The notes beneath the pieces were generated by a model. That model saw only the letters and a program-made list of their open reading frames with translations, searched no databases and had not been told where the DNA came from. Shown one piece after another: positions 21,009 through 30,487 of a stretch of DNA of 64,000 bases. Both the position numbers and the translations under genes were made by a program. Every line of letters starts with the position of its first letter. Positions within the stretch are counted from its first letter, which is position 1. This DNA comes from Desulfomarina profundi (GTDB taxonomy: Bacteria; Desulfobacterota; Desulfobulbia; Desulfobulbales; Desulfocapsaceae): NCBI RefSeq assembly GCF_019703855.1, contig NZ_AP024086.1:3492501-3556500 (forward strand), in the 5' to 3' direction.

Positions 21009-22257
21009 CGGGTTTTACTCCTTTCAGCAACGGTTCAAGGACTACTGGATTTTCCCGTCGTGTCCTTGCCAGCAATTTGCCGCTGCTCTCACTGATTATT
21101 GTAAACAGATCCCATTTACTCCTGCTCTCTTCCGGAGTCTTTCCAAGAGCAATATAAGTGGGATGAATCCCCTGATGATCCCATGATCTCCAGTATTCAT
21201 CACTGCCCAGAAGAGTAAAATGATGCCCTTCAAGGGCCAGAACAATATCATTTGCGGCAAATGAACCTGCCTGTTGGGCCGCTTCGGCAAACTGCATCAT
21301 ATTCACCCACGCTACAGCCGCCGAATTACCCGGTTTTTTATGATAGCGCCGCTCAAATAGAGTCACAAACTGTCTGCTGCCTTCATATTTTTCCGACAGA
21401 CCATGGTACCAGCACATTGAAGTCAGGATACCCTGCATAATTTCGGGACCAAGTTTCACGGCCATGTTGACTTCCATCAGTGGGATTACTACTGCCATGT
21501 TTTCGCGAAGGCGGAGCATTGTCGCCTGCTTGAGAGAACTGACCATATCGCTGCCGAAATGGATAAGAACAAGTACATCAGGCCCGGCCCGTTTCACCTG
21601 TATCAGTTCACTGATAAAATCATCACTTCCCAGGGGTGTAGGCAGACTGAGTATAACCCTGCCACCATCTTTTTCTATCACCTTGCTCAGGGAATCCTTC
21701 AAGGTCCTGCCCCAGGTATAGTCCGCGTAAAGAAATGCATAGGTAGCATTTTGACCATATCGCTCATGCAGAATTCCTGCTATTGCTCCAGCCGTCTGAT
21801 GGCCGTTATTATACCATCTGAAAGAATAACGATGCCCTTCCTTCCCTGTTGTGGCATTGGAATGGGTCAGGCCGGCCATAAAAACCACTCCCCGCTGCTG
21901 ACAGACCTTGCTCTGGGCAATGGCAGATGCTGAACTCGCCCCACCGGTAACAAGAACAGCGCCGAGATCCATCAGTTCAATGGCATTCTCTCCAGCCCTG
22001 GAGGCATTTGTTCCCGTATCCCGAACAGCATAGACAATATGATGGCCAAGGATGCCACCCGACTCATTGAGTATATCAATGGCAAGCTGGTAGGCACGCA
22101 GCTGATCTTCCCCCTGTCTGACATAGGCTCCGCTGAGGGGTATGTTTAAACCGACGAGAACTGTTTTCCCAGGAGCAGAACAGCATTGTGTGACAGGGGT
22201 AAGACACAATCCCACAAAAATGAGAACTCGAACACGAGCGGTTAACTTTCTCGCCAT
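20995..22257 (-). CDS. Periplasmic binding protein, branched-chain amino acid/amide (LivJ-like) family
   Basis: Exported type I periplasmic binding protein of about 420 residues. ATG 22257 follows TGGAGGC and opens into a signal peptide (VRVLIFVGLCLTPVTQC); the longer frame upstream lacks such support. Family features include VLVGLNIPLSGAYVRQGED, ILGHHIVYAVRDTGTNAS and AFLYADYTWGRTLKDSL. It heads a three-gene operon with another binding protein and a histidine kinase. Relatives bind Leu/Ile/Val, urea or short amides; the ligand here cannot be read from sequence. No transport genes follow. Confidence 0.88.
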   Translation of the reverse strand: MARKLTARVRVLIFVGLCLTPVTQCCSAPGKTVLVGLNIPLSGAYVRQGEDQLRAYQLAIDILNESGGILGHHIVYAVRDTGTNASRAGENAIELMDLGAVLVTGGASSASAIAQSKVCQQRGVVFMAGLTHSNATTGKEGHRYSFRWYNNGHQTAGAIAGILHERYGQNATYAFLYADYTWGRTLKDSLSKVIEKDGGRVILSLPTPLGSDDFISELIQVKRAGPDVLVLIHFGSDMVSSLKQATMLRLRENMAVVIPLMEVNMAVKLGPEIMQGILTSMCWYHGLSEKYEGSRQFVTLFERRYHKKPGNSAAVAWVNMMQFAEAAQQAGSFAANDIVLALEGHHFTLLGSDEYWRSWDHQGIHPTYIALGKTPEESRSKWDLFTIISESSGKLLARTRRENPVVLEPLLKGVKPDAVR

Positions 22258-22657
22258 CTTTAAGCCTCCACAACTTACCTCTGCCGTTCCTGTTCCATTC
22301 GGAAAACAGTACGGAACCTGGCGAAACAAGGACATTATTCAAAAAAACCTCTTTCTGAATTATCCATATTTTCAAAACCATTGTCAAATGGCAGCACTTA
22401 TCCCGCATTTCTCATGAACATTGAGTCAATTTTGAGATTAGCTGTAGAATACAAATAATTAGCCAACTATCAGTAGTCGAACAAAATTGACACAATGTTC
22501 ACCCAAGGTCAGCCTAGGCGACGCCATCTTCTGCAATATTTCAACAGTAAATATAGGCCACTATTATTTACTCTTGAAAATTTTGTAGCTGACGCCGCCT
22601 GAACTGATGAAAAATGCGGGTTATCGGTTCCAATGAACAGGCAGAAAAGGAAGAGAC
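22258..22657. other. Intergenic region holding a dispersed element
   Basis: Separates the binding-protein operon, transcribed leftward from 22257, from the end of the dioxygenase gene at 22658. The promoter of the operon should lie in 22258-22397. The remainder is the structured element described separately. No gene is seen. Confidence 0.6.
22398..22624. repeat. MITE-like structured element, family 1 (outer inverted repeat plus two hairpins)
   Basis: The outer arms are CCCGCATTTCTCAT (22402-22415) and ATGAAAAATGCGGG (22607-22620), with one mismatch. Inside, TGAACATTGAGTCAATTTTG (22415-22434) pairs with 22482-22501 at 19 of 20 positions. A longer imperfect stem joins 22510-22553 with 22564-22605. 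The result can fold as a three-way junction in DNA or RNA. No transposase is present. Left-end fragments recur at 12059, 23683 and 57805, so it is a dispersed family. Confidence 0.8.
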
Positions 22658-23491
22658 CTACCAGATATACGAACTTGTTTTTTTGCCCATGAATTCCACT
22701 TCAATAACCCGTTTTGCAGGACAACCGGCAACACCATAACAGACATGGAGCGGCAGCAGATGTTCTTCCCGGGGATGGCAATACTGCGCAAAAGGTGCGT
22801 CAACCCAGTGTTCCAACCTTGTCCGACGTTCTTTTTCACTCAAATGATCGCCAGTCAGGGTTTCAACAAGCCAATTCTCAAAAGTTTCATTCCAGTAATT
22901 TTCCTCACCAGCAGTATTGTTTCTGAAGGCAGTAAGATTATGAAATGAAGAACCTGAGCCAATGATCAAAAGGTTCTCTTCCTGTAAATCTCGCAGAACT
23001 GTACCGATACGGATATGCTCTACCGGGTTCAAAGAGTCCAGCAGCGAAAGCTGAATACAGGGTATGACTGCCTCGGGATACATGAGTTTGAGGGGAACAA
23101 AAAGACCATGATCATATCCCCGGCTTCCTTCAAGAGCGGCCTGGATACCGTTTTCTTCAAAAATATGGAGGATTTCCCGGGCAAGTTGAGGATTTCCAGG
23201 TGCACTGTATGAAATGGAGTACGTCTCCTGGGGAAATCCGTAATAATCGTAAAAAAGTGGAGGAGATGCAGCTGAAATGAGTGTTGGATGCTGTTCTTCC
23301 CAATGAGCACTGATAACTAGAATTGCTGACGGTTGCGTCAACAACCCGGGTACAGCTTTTAAAAACTCTATTAAATTGATATGACGTGGATCTCCCAGCA
23401 GAGGCCAGGGGCCACCTCCGTGGGGAATATAAATAACTGATCCAGGCGATTCGCCTCTACAGATTTTCATTTTTACTGTTCTATCCTTCAT
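22658..23491 (-). CDS. DODA-type extradiol ring-opening dioxygenase (LigB superfamily)
   Basis: Metal-dependent oxygenase family protein of about 277 residues, similar to YgiD/4,5-DOPA dioxygenase. ATG 23491 follows GGAGGAAAC, preferred over the in-frame ATG 12 bases upstream. Probable metal and active-site His residues appear in YIPHGGGPWPLLG, ISAHWEEQ, GYDHGLFVPL and EEHLLPL, and SGSSFHNL is conserved. A true O2-dependent reaction would be notable in an anaerobe, and the substrate is unknown. It stands alone between two intergenic regions carrying repeat elements. Confidence 0.9.
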   Translation of the reverse strand: MKDRTVKMKICRGESPGSVIYIPHGGGPWPLLGDPRHINLIEFLKAVPGLLTQPSAILVISAHWEEQHPTLISAASPPLFYDYYGFPQETYSISYSAPGNPQLAREILHIFEENGIQAALEGSRGYDHGLFVPLKLMYPEAVIPCIQLSLLDSLNPVEHIRIGTVLRDLQEENLLIIGSGSSFHNLTAFRNNTAGEENYWNETFENWLVETLTGDHLSEKERRTRLEHWVDAPFAQYCHPREEHLLPLHVCYGVAGCPAKRVIEVEFMGKKTSSYIW

Positions 23492-23682
23492 TGTTTCCTC
23501 CATTTCATATCAAGAATGTATTTAAATAACCTTATAAAACAGCACATTTCAAATTTGCCAGAGTTTCATTGGTAATCAGAGAAAAATGACCCATGCCGGA
23601 GGTAAAGCATCTTTTCCATGGCACAGCGTGGCGGTACAGCAATGGTAATCATTTACCAACCAACAGCAACTCATTATAAATT

Positions 23683-23703
23683 TATCCCACATTTCTCATG
23701 AAC
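23683..23703 (+). repeat. Fragment of family 1 dispersed element
   Basis: TATCCCACATTTCTCATGAA and the next base match the left end of the element at 22398 except for one base; similarity stops soon after. No right end was found nearby. Confidence 0.65.
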
Positions 23704-24152
23704 CTGAACATGTGAAGGCTTTCCTCTGGATATTTTCCGACAACAGGAACTTAATTAGGTATTTTGCTTGGAATTGTGAATTAAATTAACTAAACTGTTT
23801 TTAAACTGTTCCGCATTGCTCTTAAACAGTGTTCTTTTGAGGATGCCTTGTATAGTCAGAATTTTCGTTCGAGATCAGGTAAACGATGACTCAGAAGAAC
23901 AGGGAAAATCAAAAGCGCAACATATCAGGAAGATGTGATCATTATTCATTTTCTGTAACGCAGGGATCGGGTGAAAAGGCAATTTTTAAGGTAGCTTTGA
24001 ATCGTGACGCGAGGGAAATTTTACCACAGGCTTAGAGGTAATATTCTGAGAATAAAATTTCCACACCAGCAATGAGTCAGGAAAAAATGGCTGTTTATGG
24101 ACAGACACCAACTAACCTTGAGCCAGTGACGACTTTGAAGAAACACTTTTTT

Positions 24153-24170
24153 ACCTGAATCCTGCACTTC
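24153..24170 (+). repeat. Solo terminal repeat resembling family 2 element
   Basis: ACCTGAATCCTGCACTTC differs by one base from the inverted right end of the element at 31945-32190. It lies just upstream of the promoter of the Lrp/AsnC gene. No partner end was found, so it may be a relic. Confidence 0.55.
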
Positions 24171-24173
24171 AGG

Positions 24174-24213
24174 ATTGACAAATTTGTCAATTACAGAATT
24201 AAGGTTTTATAAT
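24174..24213 (+). promoter_or_regulatory. Promoter with 18-bp palindromic operator for the Lrp/AsnC gene
   Basis: ATTGACAAATTTGTCAAT (24174-24191) is a perfect palindrome. Its right half contains a -35-like TTGTCA (24184-24189), 18 bases before an exact TATAAT (24208-24213). The start codon follows within 20 bases. The overlap with the -35 box suggests repression, probably autoregulation by the encoded regulator. Confidence 0.65.
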
Positions 24214-24232
24214 TCCAAAAACAAAAATACCA

Positions 24233-24699
24233 ATGGCCCTCGACAAAACAGATATTAAAATTCTCAATATTCTCCAGGAGAACGGTCGTATAACCAATGC
24301 AAAACTGGCCGCAGAAATCGGTATTTCCCCCCGGCAATGCTGGAAAGAGTCAAACGCCTGGAGGCATCCGGCGTCATAAAAAAATACCTGGCTCTCCTTG
24401 ACCGTGAGCAAACCGGTTTCGGCCTGCTGGCCATAATAATAATCTCACTCAGTCTTCACCAGATTTCTTCTCTGCAGCAGGTCAAGGAACGACTGGTCAT
24501 TCTCGACGAGGTACTTGAATGCTACCAGTTGACAGGTGATGTGGATTTTATGCTGAAAGTTGCCGTCAGGGACATGCCCAGTTACACGGCTTTCATCAAT
24601 GACAAGCTTTCCTCCATTCCCGGAATTCAGAATATTCGCACATCTTTTGTGCTGGATACCCTGAAAAGCACAACCACACTACGACTCAAACCGGAATAA
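24233..24699 (+). CDS. Lrp/AsnC family transcriptional regulator (one apparent frameshift)
   Basis: DNA-binding regulator of about 155 residues with an N-terminal winged helix-turn-helix and a C-terminal RAM ligand-binding domain. From ATG 24233 the frame reads LDKTDIKILNILQENGRI and LAAEIGIS, then breaks at a run of six C (24327-24332). One added C restores SPPAMLERVKRLEASGVIKK, the recognition part of the helix-turn-helix. The RAM domain contains CYQLTGDVDFMLKVAVRDM. It has a palindromic promoter immediately upstream and is convergent with the chemoreceptor at 24706. Effectors are usually amino acids; none is indicated here. Confidence 0.9.
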
Positions 24700-24705
24700 A
24701 CAACC

Positions 24706-26856
24706 TCAGGCAACCTCGAATCTTCCGAGAATCGTCCCCAACCCGGCAGAAAGCCCGGAAAGTTCTTCTGATTTTCCACTCACCATGGAAGAATCCTCCG
24801 TCATCGAGTTTACAATAGCACTCACCTCGCTGATATCATTTGAAATATCTTTAGACATAGTAGAACTGTGGGATACATTTTCATTCACTTCAGCCAGACC
24901 GACGGCAGCCTGACTCACATTATCACCAATCTCCGAAGCCACTCCGGCCTGTTCTTCCATGTCTGTGCTGATTGAGGCTACTATCTGGCTGACCTCGTGA
25001 ATAACTTCCGAAATTTCATGTATTTCCAGAACAGTTTCATCAGTTGAAGAATGTATGGCCTCGACTTTCTGGCGTATTTCCATGCTGGCATCTGCGGCCT
25101 GCCTGGCCAGACCTTTGATCTCATCTGCCACTACGGAAAAACCTTTTCCGGCCTCTCCAGCACGGGCAGCTTCAATGGTTGCATTCAAAGCCAGCAGATT
25201 GGTCTGTTCAGCAATTTCAGTGATTGTTTCAGTTACCTTATTTATCTGTGTGGCCGCAACTCCGAGCATATCAACCTTCTGCGAAGCACCTTGTGCCTTT
25301 TTGACAGCGTTTGCTGTAACACCTGCAGCCTGATCTGTTTTTCCCGCAATTGCCGAAATAGTCCCAATCATCTCTTCAACAGCCGAGGCCACCATATTCA
25401 CATTGGTGGTTGCCTCTTCACTGGCCGCTGCGACCGAATGCATATTTGAGCTCATTGTTTCAGCTGCAGCTGCAACATCGTTTGCCCTCGCTGAAGATGC
25501 GTCCGCACCTTCCACCAGGCTTTTTGCCATATCAGACAGCTGACCGGCAGAAGAAGTCATCACTTCCATACTGCGGCGTGCATTTCCTATAAGAATCCGC
25601 ATATTATATATGAAAGCATTATAATAGCTCCCCAACTCCTGCAGCTCATCCATTCTTGCCTGCTGATAAACATCACGGCATTCATGACAGTTGTCATATA
25701 TTCCGTTTATCACTTTTTCACAGCTCACCTCCACTGCCGAAAACGATCCAACTGTCTCCCAGCAACGACCTTTTTTACCAAAAACATCACATTCCGTTTT
25801 ATTACAACTGGAAAGAGAGGAACAATCCATTACCGGCATTCTTTCTTCTAAAATCTGAGTCAGATCACCACTTCCCGCCCTGGTAAATGTATCAATCAAC
25901 AACTGAATCGGTTTATCCACCAGTTTGTCAAAAAGAAAATAGAGACTTGACACGAGGAGAACAAACAGACCTGTTCCAATTGCAATCTGTTTGTAGAGAT
26001 CTATTTCAAGCTGGTGCAGTAACCTGGAAATTTCCCTGGGAATGGCAATAACTCCTATGACATCATCATTATAGTTGTGCAGAGGTGCAAATACAGTCAG
26101 AAGATGTTTGTCGTTTTTTTCCACCTGTTTAAAACGGATTCTTTTTTCCTCCATCATCCTGTGCAGCCAGGGGAATGATTTTTCTGGAATCGTCAAAGAA
26201 TGGGTTTTCGCCAGGTACTTAAACCCTCCCTCTGTCGGCACAACTATTGAGATATCAAAACCATTTTTCCTCTTAATCGGCATAAAAAGCTTACTGTTCA
26301 ATTTAATTCCCACCTCCACGCTGCCCACCTGTGCTCCTTCATAAAAAACGGGAACTACTCCCCGGATACCATACCCGGCAACTCCTTTTTCTATACCCGC
26401 AACAGATTTTCCCGTGCGATTGACACGTATAACCGTATGCCTGAACGAAGAGAGGTCATCCCCGAATTTCTCAGGTTTATGAGCCCTGAAAAAAGATATT
26501 GCCGGTGGCAGATGGACCTGAAACTGGGCGAGATTGTATGATTCTTTTAATCTTAAAAAACTTCCCAGCGTGAGCCTCCTTACCTCTTCCCTGTCACGAT
26601 TTGCCAGAGCTCTCTGTAACTCAGCGTTTTCAGCGAACACACTGGCGATGGTCGTTGCCTGCATCTTCTTTTCTGCAAGCAGATTTTTCACGATTATATA
26701 CTCAGAATTAAGCTGTGATCGTTCCTGTTGCAGGATTCTTGCATGTTTCTGCCCATAATCATTTTGAATATATACACAGATAATAATCGCAACTGCTGTT
26801 GATACAATCAGCATGAATATTGATTTGATCTTATGGGGAATTATTCCTTTCAACAT
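24706..26856 (-). CDS. Methyl-accepting chemotaxis protein with dCache-type sensor and Cys-rich insert in HAMP
   Basis: Chemoreceptor of about 716 residues. ATG 26856 follows GGAG; a longer frame lacks one. Helix 1 ([18 protein letters not shown]) precedes a periplasmic sensor like dCache_3 ([38 protein letters not shown]) and helix 2. A HAMP-like segment ([17 protein letters not shown]) is then interrupted at about residues 340-398 by seven cysteines (for example [23 protein letters not shown]) before the second HAMP helix ([14 protein letters not shown]). The signalling tip is [19 protein letters not shown]. The Cys-rich part is on the cytoplasmic side and could bind metal or respond to redox; that is inferred. 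Confidence 0.93.
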   Translation of the reverse strand: MLKGIIPHKIKSIFMLIVSTAVAIIICVYIQNDYGQKHARILQQERSQLNSEYIIVKNLLAEKKMQATTIASVFAENAELQRALANRDREEVRRLTLGSFLRLKESYNLAQFQVHLPPAISFFRAHKPEKFGDDLSSFRHTVIRVNRTGKSVAGIEKGVAGYGIRGVVPVFYEGAQVGSVEVGIKLNSKLFMPIKRKNGFDISIVVPTEGGFKYLAKTHSLTIPEKSFPWLHRMMEEKRIRFKQVEKNDKHLLTVFAPLHNYNDDVIGVIAIPREISRLLHQLEIDLYKQIAIGTGLFVLLVSSLYFLFDKLVDKPIQLLIDTFTRAGSGDLTQILEERMPVMDCSSLSSCNKTECDVFGKKGRCWETVGSFSAVEVSCEKVINGIYDNCHECRDVYQQARMDELQELGSYYNAFIYNMRILIGNARRSMEVMTSSAGQLSDMAKSLVEGADASSARANDVAAAAETMSSNMHSVAAASEEATTNVNMVASAVEEMIGTISAIAGKTDQAAGVTANAVKKAQGASQKVDMLGVAATQINKVTETITEIAEQTNLLALNATIEAARAGEAGKGFSVVADEIKGLARQAADASMEIRQKVEAIHSSTDETVLEIHEISEVIHEVSQIVASISTDMEEQAGVASEIGDNVSQAAVGLAEVNENVSHSSTMSKDISNDISEVSAIVNSMTEDSSMVSGKSEELSGLSAGLGTILGRFEVA

Positions 26857-27159
26857 GTGAGATCTCCAGTTAAACAGTGACGGGAAATGACAGGGTTTTC
26901 CGCGCAGTTTCCACCCGGGTAATGCTTTCATCTCAACGGTAAAATACCTAACTGGTAGATGGATAACTAATTAGATTTATTACGCAAGTTATGATTAATA
27001 GCAATAATATTTAATGCTGTAGAAAAAAAAATTGCAACACTGTAAAACAACAAAAAACTACTGTATTACGTGCAGTAGTTTTTTGCTGTTTTTTATAATG
27101 ATGAACAGTCTGTGAACCAGAGCAATTGATTTTGCAGGAAGACACGCAGTACATCAATT
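26857..27159. other. Intergenic region with strong hairpin
   Basis: Lies between the end of the PAS-LuxR gene and the start of the chemoreceptor, both leftward. It is AT-rich, contains the strong terminator at 27044-27092, and presumably the chemoreceptor promoter to its left. No gene is seen. Confidence 0.5.
27044..27092. terminator. Bidirectional-type intrinsic terminator
   Basis: AAAAAACTACTG (27052-27063) pairs perfectly with CAGTAGTTTTTT (27073-27084), and the stem extends to about 20 pairs with one mismatch. T-runs occur on both strands. It most likely ends the leftward HDOD-GGDEF/PAS-LuxR operon. Confidence 0.85.
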
Positions 27160-28812
27160 TTAATTTTCGATTGAGAAAGTACTGGTTAAGTAATGCTTAA
27201 GGCTTATTTTTTTCCCGGTAAGATGAAGTTTTTTTCTTAAACTGTTGCGATATGCCTCTATTGAGCGGGGAGAAAGACCGAGGAGTGAGGCAATTTCTTT
27301 GGATTTCTTCCCGTTCCTGATCAGATCCGCAACCAGAATCTCTCTTCTGGTCAGGCCGAAATCTGAATAACCGGGGAGCTCATTCCGGGAATCAGAGAAA
27401 GAATTGATGTGGGATTTAATGATTGTGATATACTCCAGCCCGGTATCCTCGACCGTACATTCTCCCAGGAGATCCAGGTAAGGCAAAACGAGCTTTTTCA
27501 ACCTGACCAGGTTTTTTCGATATGCGCCTTGACGGTCATTTCTGGTCTTGTTCAGGAGAACATTCAAGGCGATATTTATATTTTCCAACTCTACATTTTT
27601 TTCTGCCAACTGTTTATTTTTCTCAGCGAGCTTTTTTTCAATCAGGTATTGTTCCGTTATTTCGCGAAAAAAAGAAACCTTGATAGCCTGCCCTTCAGAT
27701 AACTCAAAAGGTGTTTCGTAAACCTCATACACCCGATTTTTTCCGACAACATTCATCCGCCAGCGGACTGTATTTCCACGCAGTACATGGATGTTATTAC
27801 ACCAGAAACAGGGTGTCAGCTCTCCATTGAGGTACTCATAACATTTCTGACCTGAATGTACTTTTCCAAAATCCTTCTGCAGTGTGGCATTTGCATGAAT
27901 GATGTTATATTCACCGTCAACGATAAAAACACCATCAGACACATTGCTCAGGATATGCTGATATCGCTTTCCCTCCTGTACTTTGCGCCTTTCCACGAGC
28001 TTGATATCTGTTACATCATGGATAACAACTATCGCCCCCGAAAGCATTCCATCAGGCTCTCGGTAGGGATAAAAGGTCACATCCAGGAACCTCCCTCTCT
28101 CTGGGTCAGAAAAAGAAAACCGACCCTGAAACCGCACTGTCTCTCCGGAAAAACACTGGTCCAGTCGCTTTCTGACCTGTGCTTCGAAAATTTCCGTACC
28201 GAGAAGGTCATCCACACGTCGACCAAGAATTTCCTGCTGAGAAACGTTGAAGGTGTCGAGGTAGGCCCTGTTGACAAAGCGATAGACATAATCTCTGTCG
28301 ACAAAGGACATGAGATCGTCGGTGGCAGAACAAATTTCCTGCTGACGCTTCAACAGACTTTCTTTTTCCCGGCGGCAACTGATATCCCGTATACTGATCT
28401 GGACCAGGTACCTGTCATCATAACGAAATACCGAAGCGTTCAGTTCAACGGGAATTTCCCTGCCATCCTTGTGGAGATACTGTGTTTCCACCGTCAGGTA
28501 GCCCTGCTGAAACAGGAGAGCATATCGACGTTGAAACTCCTCATTTTTTGCAGGATCTCTGAATCGGAGACAGGGGTTACCCAACAGTTCTTCACGGCGA
28601 TAACCGAAGGTTTCACAGAGGGCATGGTTCACTTCCAGCAGCGTTCCTTTATCATCTGCTATAGCCATACCATCATGGGAATGAAAAAAAGCCTGTTTGA
28701 ACATTTTCATGTCAAACAGCTGTTGTTCCAGTTCCCCGTTTCTTTTTTTCAATGCACTGCAGGTGTATTCTGCAGACAAACAACGATCATGTGAACTCCC
28801 GCTGTATCGCAT
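27160..28812 (-). CDS. Multi-PAS regulator with C-terminal LuxR-type DNA-binding domain
   Basis: A 550-residue cytoplasmic regulator. Three PAS domains lie at about residues 40-150 (VNHALCETFGYRREELLG), 160-280 (FVNRAYLDTFNVSQQEILG) and 285-395. The third has a Cys cluster (KCYEYLNGELTPCFWC). A coiled coil (KNKQLAEKNVELENINIA) and a LuxR-type helix-turn-helix follow (FGLTRREILVADLIRNGKKS, LLGLSPRSIEAYRNSLRKKL). There is no kinase domain, so sensing and DNA binding are in one chain. Its ATG follows the TAG of the HDOD-GGDEF gene with no gap (TAGATG), which implies translational coupling. Ligands and targets are unknown. Confidence 0.9.
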   Translation of the reverse strand: MRYSGSSHDRCLSAEYTCSALKKRNGELEQQLFDMKMFKQAFFHSHDGMAIADDKGTLLEVNHALCETFGYRREELLGNPCLRFRDPAKNEEFQRRYALLFQQGYLTVETQYLHKDGREIPVELNASVFRYDDRYLVQISIRDISCRREKESLLKRQQEICSATDDLMSFVDRDYVYRFVNRAYLDTFNVSQQEILGRRVDDLLGTEIFEAQVRKRLDQCFSGETVRFQGRFSFSDPERGRFLDVTFYPYREPDGMLSGAIVVIHDVTDIKLVERRKVQEGKRYQHILSNVSDGVFIVDGEYNIIHANATLQKDFGKVHSGQKCYEYLNGELTPCFWCNNIHVLRGNTVRWRMNVVGKNRVYEVYETPFELSEGQAIKVSFFREITEQYLIEKKLAEKNKQLAEKNVELENINIALNVLLNKTRNDRQGAYRKNLVRLKKLVLPYLDLLGECTVEDTGLEYITIIKSHINSFSDSRNELPGYSDFGLTRREILVADLIRNGKKSKEIASLLGLSPRSIEAYRNSLRKKLHLTGKKISLKHYLTSTFSIEN

Positions 28813-30309
28813 CTATCCTTCTATCCTGTTTCTCCCGTTCTGTTTGGCCCGATAGAGAGCCCGGTCACTTGATTCGATCAATTTTTTTCTTTCCATGACG
28901 GGGATTCCCCCACCTGTTGTCGCCAGACCTATACTGATCGTAATCGAAATTGAATTCTCCCGGTAAATAATCTGCTCCTGACCAATTCCCCTTCTCAACC
29001 GCTGGGCTATCACCCTGGCTCCCCGGGAATCTGTTTCCGGCATAATTACTGCAAATTCTTCGCCGCCATATCGGGCTACGATATCACTGTGACGGACAAG
29101 TTTCACCAGTAACCGGCTGACCGCGCAGAGAACACTGTCTCCTGCCGGATGCCCATAGGTGTCATTTACTTTTTTAAAAAAATCAATATCAATAAAAAGC
29201 AGGGACAACGGATGTTCGTACCTGGAAGCTCTGCTCAATTCCGCCTCAAGCACTTCCTGAAAATACCGATGATTATACAACCCTGTAAGACCATCCCGCA
29301 GGGCCAGTTCCCGAAGACTTTCGTTTGCTTTTTTCAACTCCGTCGCCAGTTGTTCCGCGTTCAGTTTCGCCTGTTTGAGCTCGAGAACAATCTGTTCATA
29401 GGAGAAGTTCAACCGCCTCAATTCATCATTGGCCTCCTGCATGATCTGGGTGAATGGCTTTATTTCTCCGGGATCTATGGAAAAAAGCTCCATCACTTCC
29501 CTGGCTCTCTCACCTATACTGTCTATCAACGCATCGACTTCTTCAGAAGTGCAGTGCCATTCATCAGCCAGTCCCGTATGGATATCGACAAACTTACTAT
29601 TGCTGTGCAGACCGTGATACATTGAGGAAATCTTGTCTGCAAAACTCAGAATCTTTGCCTCCTGCGGGTATTCATTTTCCAAACCCGCAGAATGGTGCGC
29701 ACGAATCGGCCCGCAAATGGAAGAAGGCAGCATCCAAGAGCTGAGAAGATAGTAGCCTATTTCCGTGTGATCATGGCCAAATTGTTCTTTTTCCATATCG
29801 CAAAGCGTTCTTGCTCCAAGCCTTTTATCATCCAGAACCATGGTATATTCATTTGGACTGGAAAGAAAAAAAATCAGCACACCTATATCCTGTAACAGGG
29901 AGGAAACAAAGAGATCCTGACCGTTACAGCCAATCTTCCGCCCCAGCACTTCAGCCGCCACCGCAGCAGTTACGGCCCTTCGCCAGAAAAGATTCAGATC
30001 AAATCCACCCTGGGGAACATCCTGGAAATCCTGAACGATGACAAAGGACAGAGCAATATTTTTCAGCGCCTCCGTGCCTATCAGGGCTGTTGCTTTGGCA
30101 AGTGAATCTACCGGCTTGGAAAAGCCATAAAGGGATGAATTGGCAATTTTCAGAATTCTGATGGAAAGGGCGGGGTCAACGGATATGATTCCGGCCAGCT
30201 CTTCAAAGGAATTTTCATCTTTTCTGACTGCCTGGAGAATTTTCAGGGCAATGGCTGGGGGAGAAGGCAATCGTATCTTCTCATCAAAGAAATCCTGCAC
30301 ACTGCTCAT
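28813..30309 (-). CDS. HDOD-GGDEF protein (probable diguanylate cyclase)
   Basis: A protein of about 498 residues without membrane segments. The N-terminal HDOD domain (LPSPPAIALKILQAV, ILKIANSSLYG) spans roughly residues 10-210. A helical linker (LKQAKLNAEQLATELKKANE) precedes a GGDEF domain with DGLTGLYNHRYFQE, FIDIDFFKKVNDTYGH, inhibitory-site RHSD and active-site RYGGEEF. All catalytic features for making c-di-GMP are present. The start is ATG 30309, with GTG 30315 as an alternative; neither has a strong ribosome site. The gene abuts the PAS-LuxR gene (TAGATG), so the two probably act in one pathway. Confidence 0.92.
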   Translation of the reverse strand: MSSVQDFFDEKIRLPSPPAIALKILQAVRKDENSFEELAGIISVDPALSIRILKIANSSLYGFSKPVDSLAKATALIGTEALKNIALSFVIVQDFQDVPQGGFDLNLFWRRAVTAAVAAEVLGRKIGCNGQDLFVSSLLQDIGVLIFFLSSPNEYTMVLDDKRLGARTLCDMEKEQFGHDHTEIGYYLLSSWMLPSSICGPIRAHHSAGLENEYPQEAKILSFADKISSMYHGLHSNSKFVDIHTGLADEWHCTSEEVDALIDSIGERAREVMELFSIDPGEIKPFTQIMQEANDELRRLNFSYEQIVLELKQAKLNAEQLATELKKANESLRELALRDGLTGLYNHRYFQEVLEAELSRASRYEHPLSLLFIDIDFFKKVNDTYGHPAGDSVLCAVSRLLVKLVRHSDIVARYGGEEFAVIMPETDSRGARVIAQRLRRGIGQEQIIYRENSISITISIGLATTGGGIPVMERKKLIESSDRALYRAKQNGRNRIEG

Positions 30310-30487
30310 CTGCACACACTCGGTAATTGTTCACATCTCTGTTGGACAACTTCGCCCAACCCCCCGCAAATCATGCATAAACGCATAACTACAAAAAATC
30401 ATCCGCTCTGTCAAGAAACCATTCTTTCGATAATTCGAAGAGTTATACCAGAAATCGATTTCAGACATCAGGAGATGCGCATACTGA

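Larger units (their letters stand above)
23492..24232. other. Long non-coding stretch
   Basis: About 740 bases without a credible gene on either strand. It carries a left-end fragment of the family 1 element (23683), an end-like sequence of family 2 (24153), and the palindromic promoter region of the Lrp/AsnC gene. Codon structure is absent throughout, so it may be gene-decay or repeat debris. Confidence 0.6.

Noticed and set aside
27856-28794. 312-codon open frame on the plus strand
   Set aside because: Lies entirely opposite the PAS-LuxR gene, whose frame carries recognisable domains; the plus-strand frame shows none.
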